From NCBI GenBank assembly GCA_900549645.1, contig URPD01000074.1, positions 1 to 6,069 of the forward strand: DNA of 6,069 nucleotides. The letters are read 5' to 3'. This document shows positions 5,903 to 6,069 of this stretch, in pieces. This stretch comes from an uncultured Eubacteriales bacterium. GTDB taxonomy: Bacteria; Bacillota; Clostridia; Oscillospirales; Oscillospiraceae. Under the pieces are notes generated by a model. That model saw only the letters and a program-made list of their open reading frames with translations, had not been told where the DNA came from and did no database searches. Positions within the stretch are counted from its first letter, which is position 1; every line of letters starts with the position of its first letter. Made by a program: the position numbers and the translations under genes.

Positions 5903-6069
5903 ATGGCTAAACAGATAATTTACGGCGAAGACGCGCGCAAGGCTATTGAGCATGGCGTGAACCAGCTTGCAGATACCGTCAAAATAACCCTCGGCCCCAA
6001 GGGTCGCAACGTAGTGCTCGACAAGAAGTTCGGCGCTCCGCTGATCACCAACGACGGCGTGACCATCGC
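5903..6069 (+). CDS. groEL: Chaperonin GroEL (Hsp60), N-terminal part, cut by window end
   Basis: The first 55 codons of the 60-kDa chaperonin, which forms the double-ring ATP-driven folding chamber capped by GroES. The protein begins MAKQIIYGEDAR. It contains the equatorial-domain nucleotide-binding segment TLGPKGRN (29-36), VVLDKKFGAP (37-46) and TNDGVTI (49-55), whose Asp51 corresponds to E. coli Asp52. The family is normally about 540 residues, so some 90% lies beyond the right edge. The ATG at 5903 follows GGAGG (5889-5893) by 9 nt, and the gap after groES is 49 bp with no hairpin, as expected for a groES-groEL operon. Nothing odd is seen in the visible part. Confidence 0.98.
   Translation, partial: MAKQIIYGEDARKAIEHGVNQLADTVKITLGPKGRNVVLDKKFGAPLITNDGVTI

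Overview
The window looks like chromosomal DNA of a GC-rich member of the Bacillota, most likely class Clostridia and perhaps an uncultured gut lineage. The reasons are strong GGAGG/AGGAG ribosome sites, AT-rich intergenic DNA between GC-rich genes, a perfect CIRCE operator ahead of groES-groEL, and protein types typical of Clostridia (a short CstA, a YpsC-like THUMP methyltransferase, a DagK-type lipid kinase). The taxon is inferred from these traits, not proven.

Left edge (1-645): DNA of clearly lower GC (101 G/C in the first 240 bases, 42%) than the genes to the right, where sampled lines run from 55% to 70%. It may hold the last 40 codons of an unrecognised plus-strand gene, then about 500 bases without a convincing gene. 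A strong hairpin (481-515) and a weaker T-tailed hairpin (578-602) look like terminators between this DNA and the minus-strand operon.

Minus-strand operon (2957 down to 646): a 171-aa soluble protein of unknown function is followed, after 44 bp, by a CstA-family membrane transporter that starts at a GTG. A good sigma-A-type promoter (3025-3053) lies upstream. An inverted repeat sits at the predicted transcription start and a possible stem lies in the leader.

Divergent plus-strand operon (3308-5391): a THUMP-domain SAM-dependent RNA methyltransferase (RlmL/YpsC type) and, 29 bp on, a diacylglycerol-kinase-family lipid kinase. The 350-bp AT-rich divergent region carries promoters for both directions.

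Right edge (5464-6069): the heat-shock operon groES-groEL. It has an extended -10 promoter and a CIRCE element whose arms are complementary for 16 bp rather than the usual 9. groES is complete; groEL is cut by the window end after 55 codons.

This is mostly housekeeping DNA. I see no CRISPR array, complete mobile element, tRNA or rRNA, and no clear new system. The points most worth a second look are the unknown protein coupled to CstA, the over-long CIRCE palindrome, and the compositionally distinct left edge.
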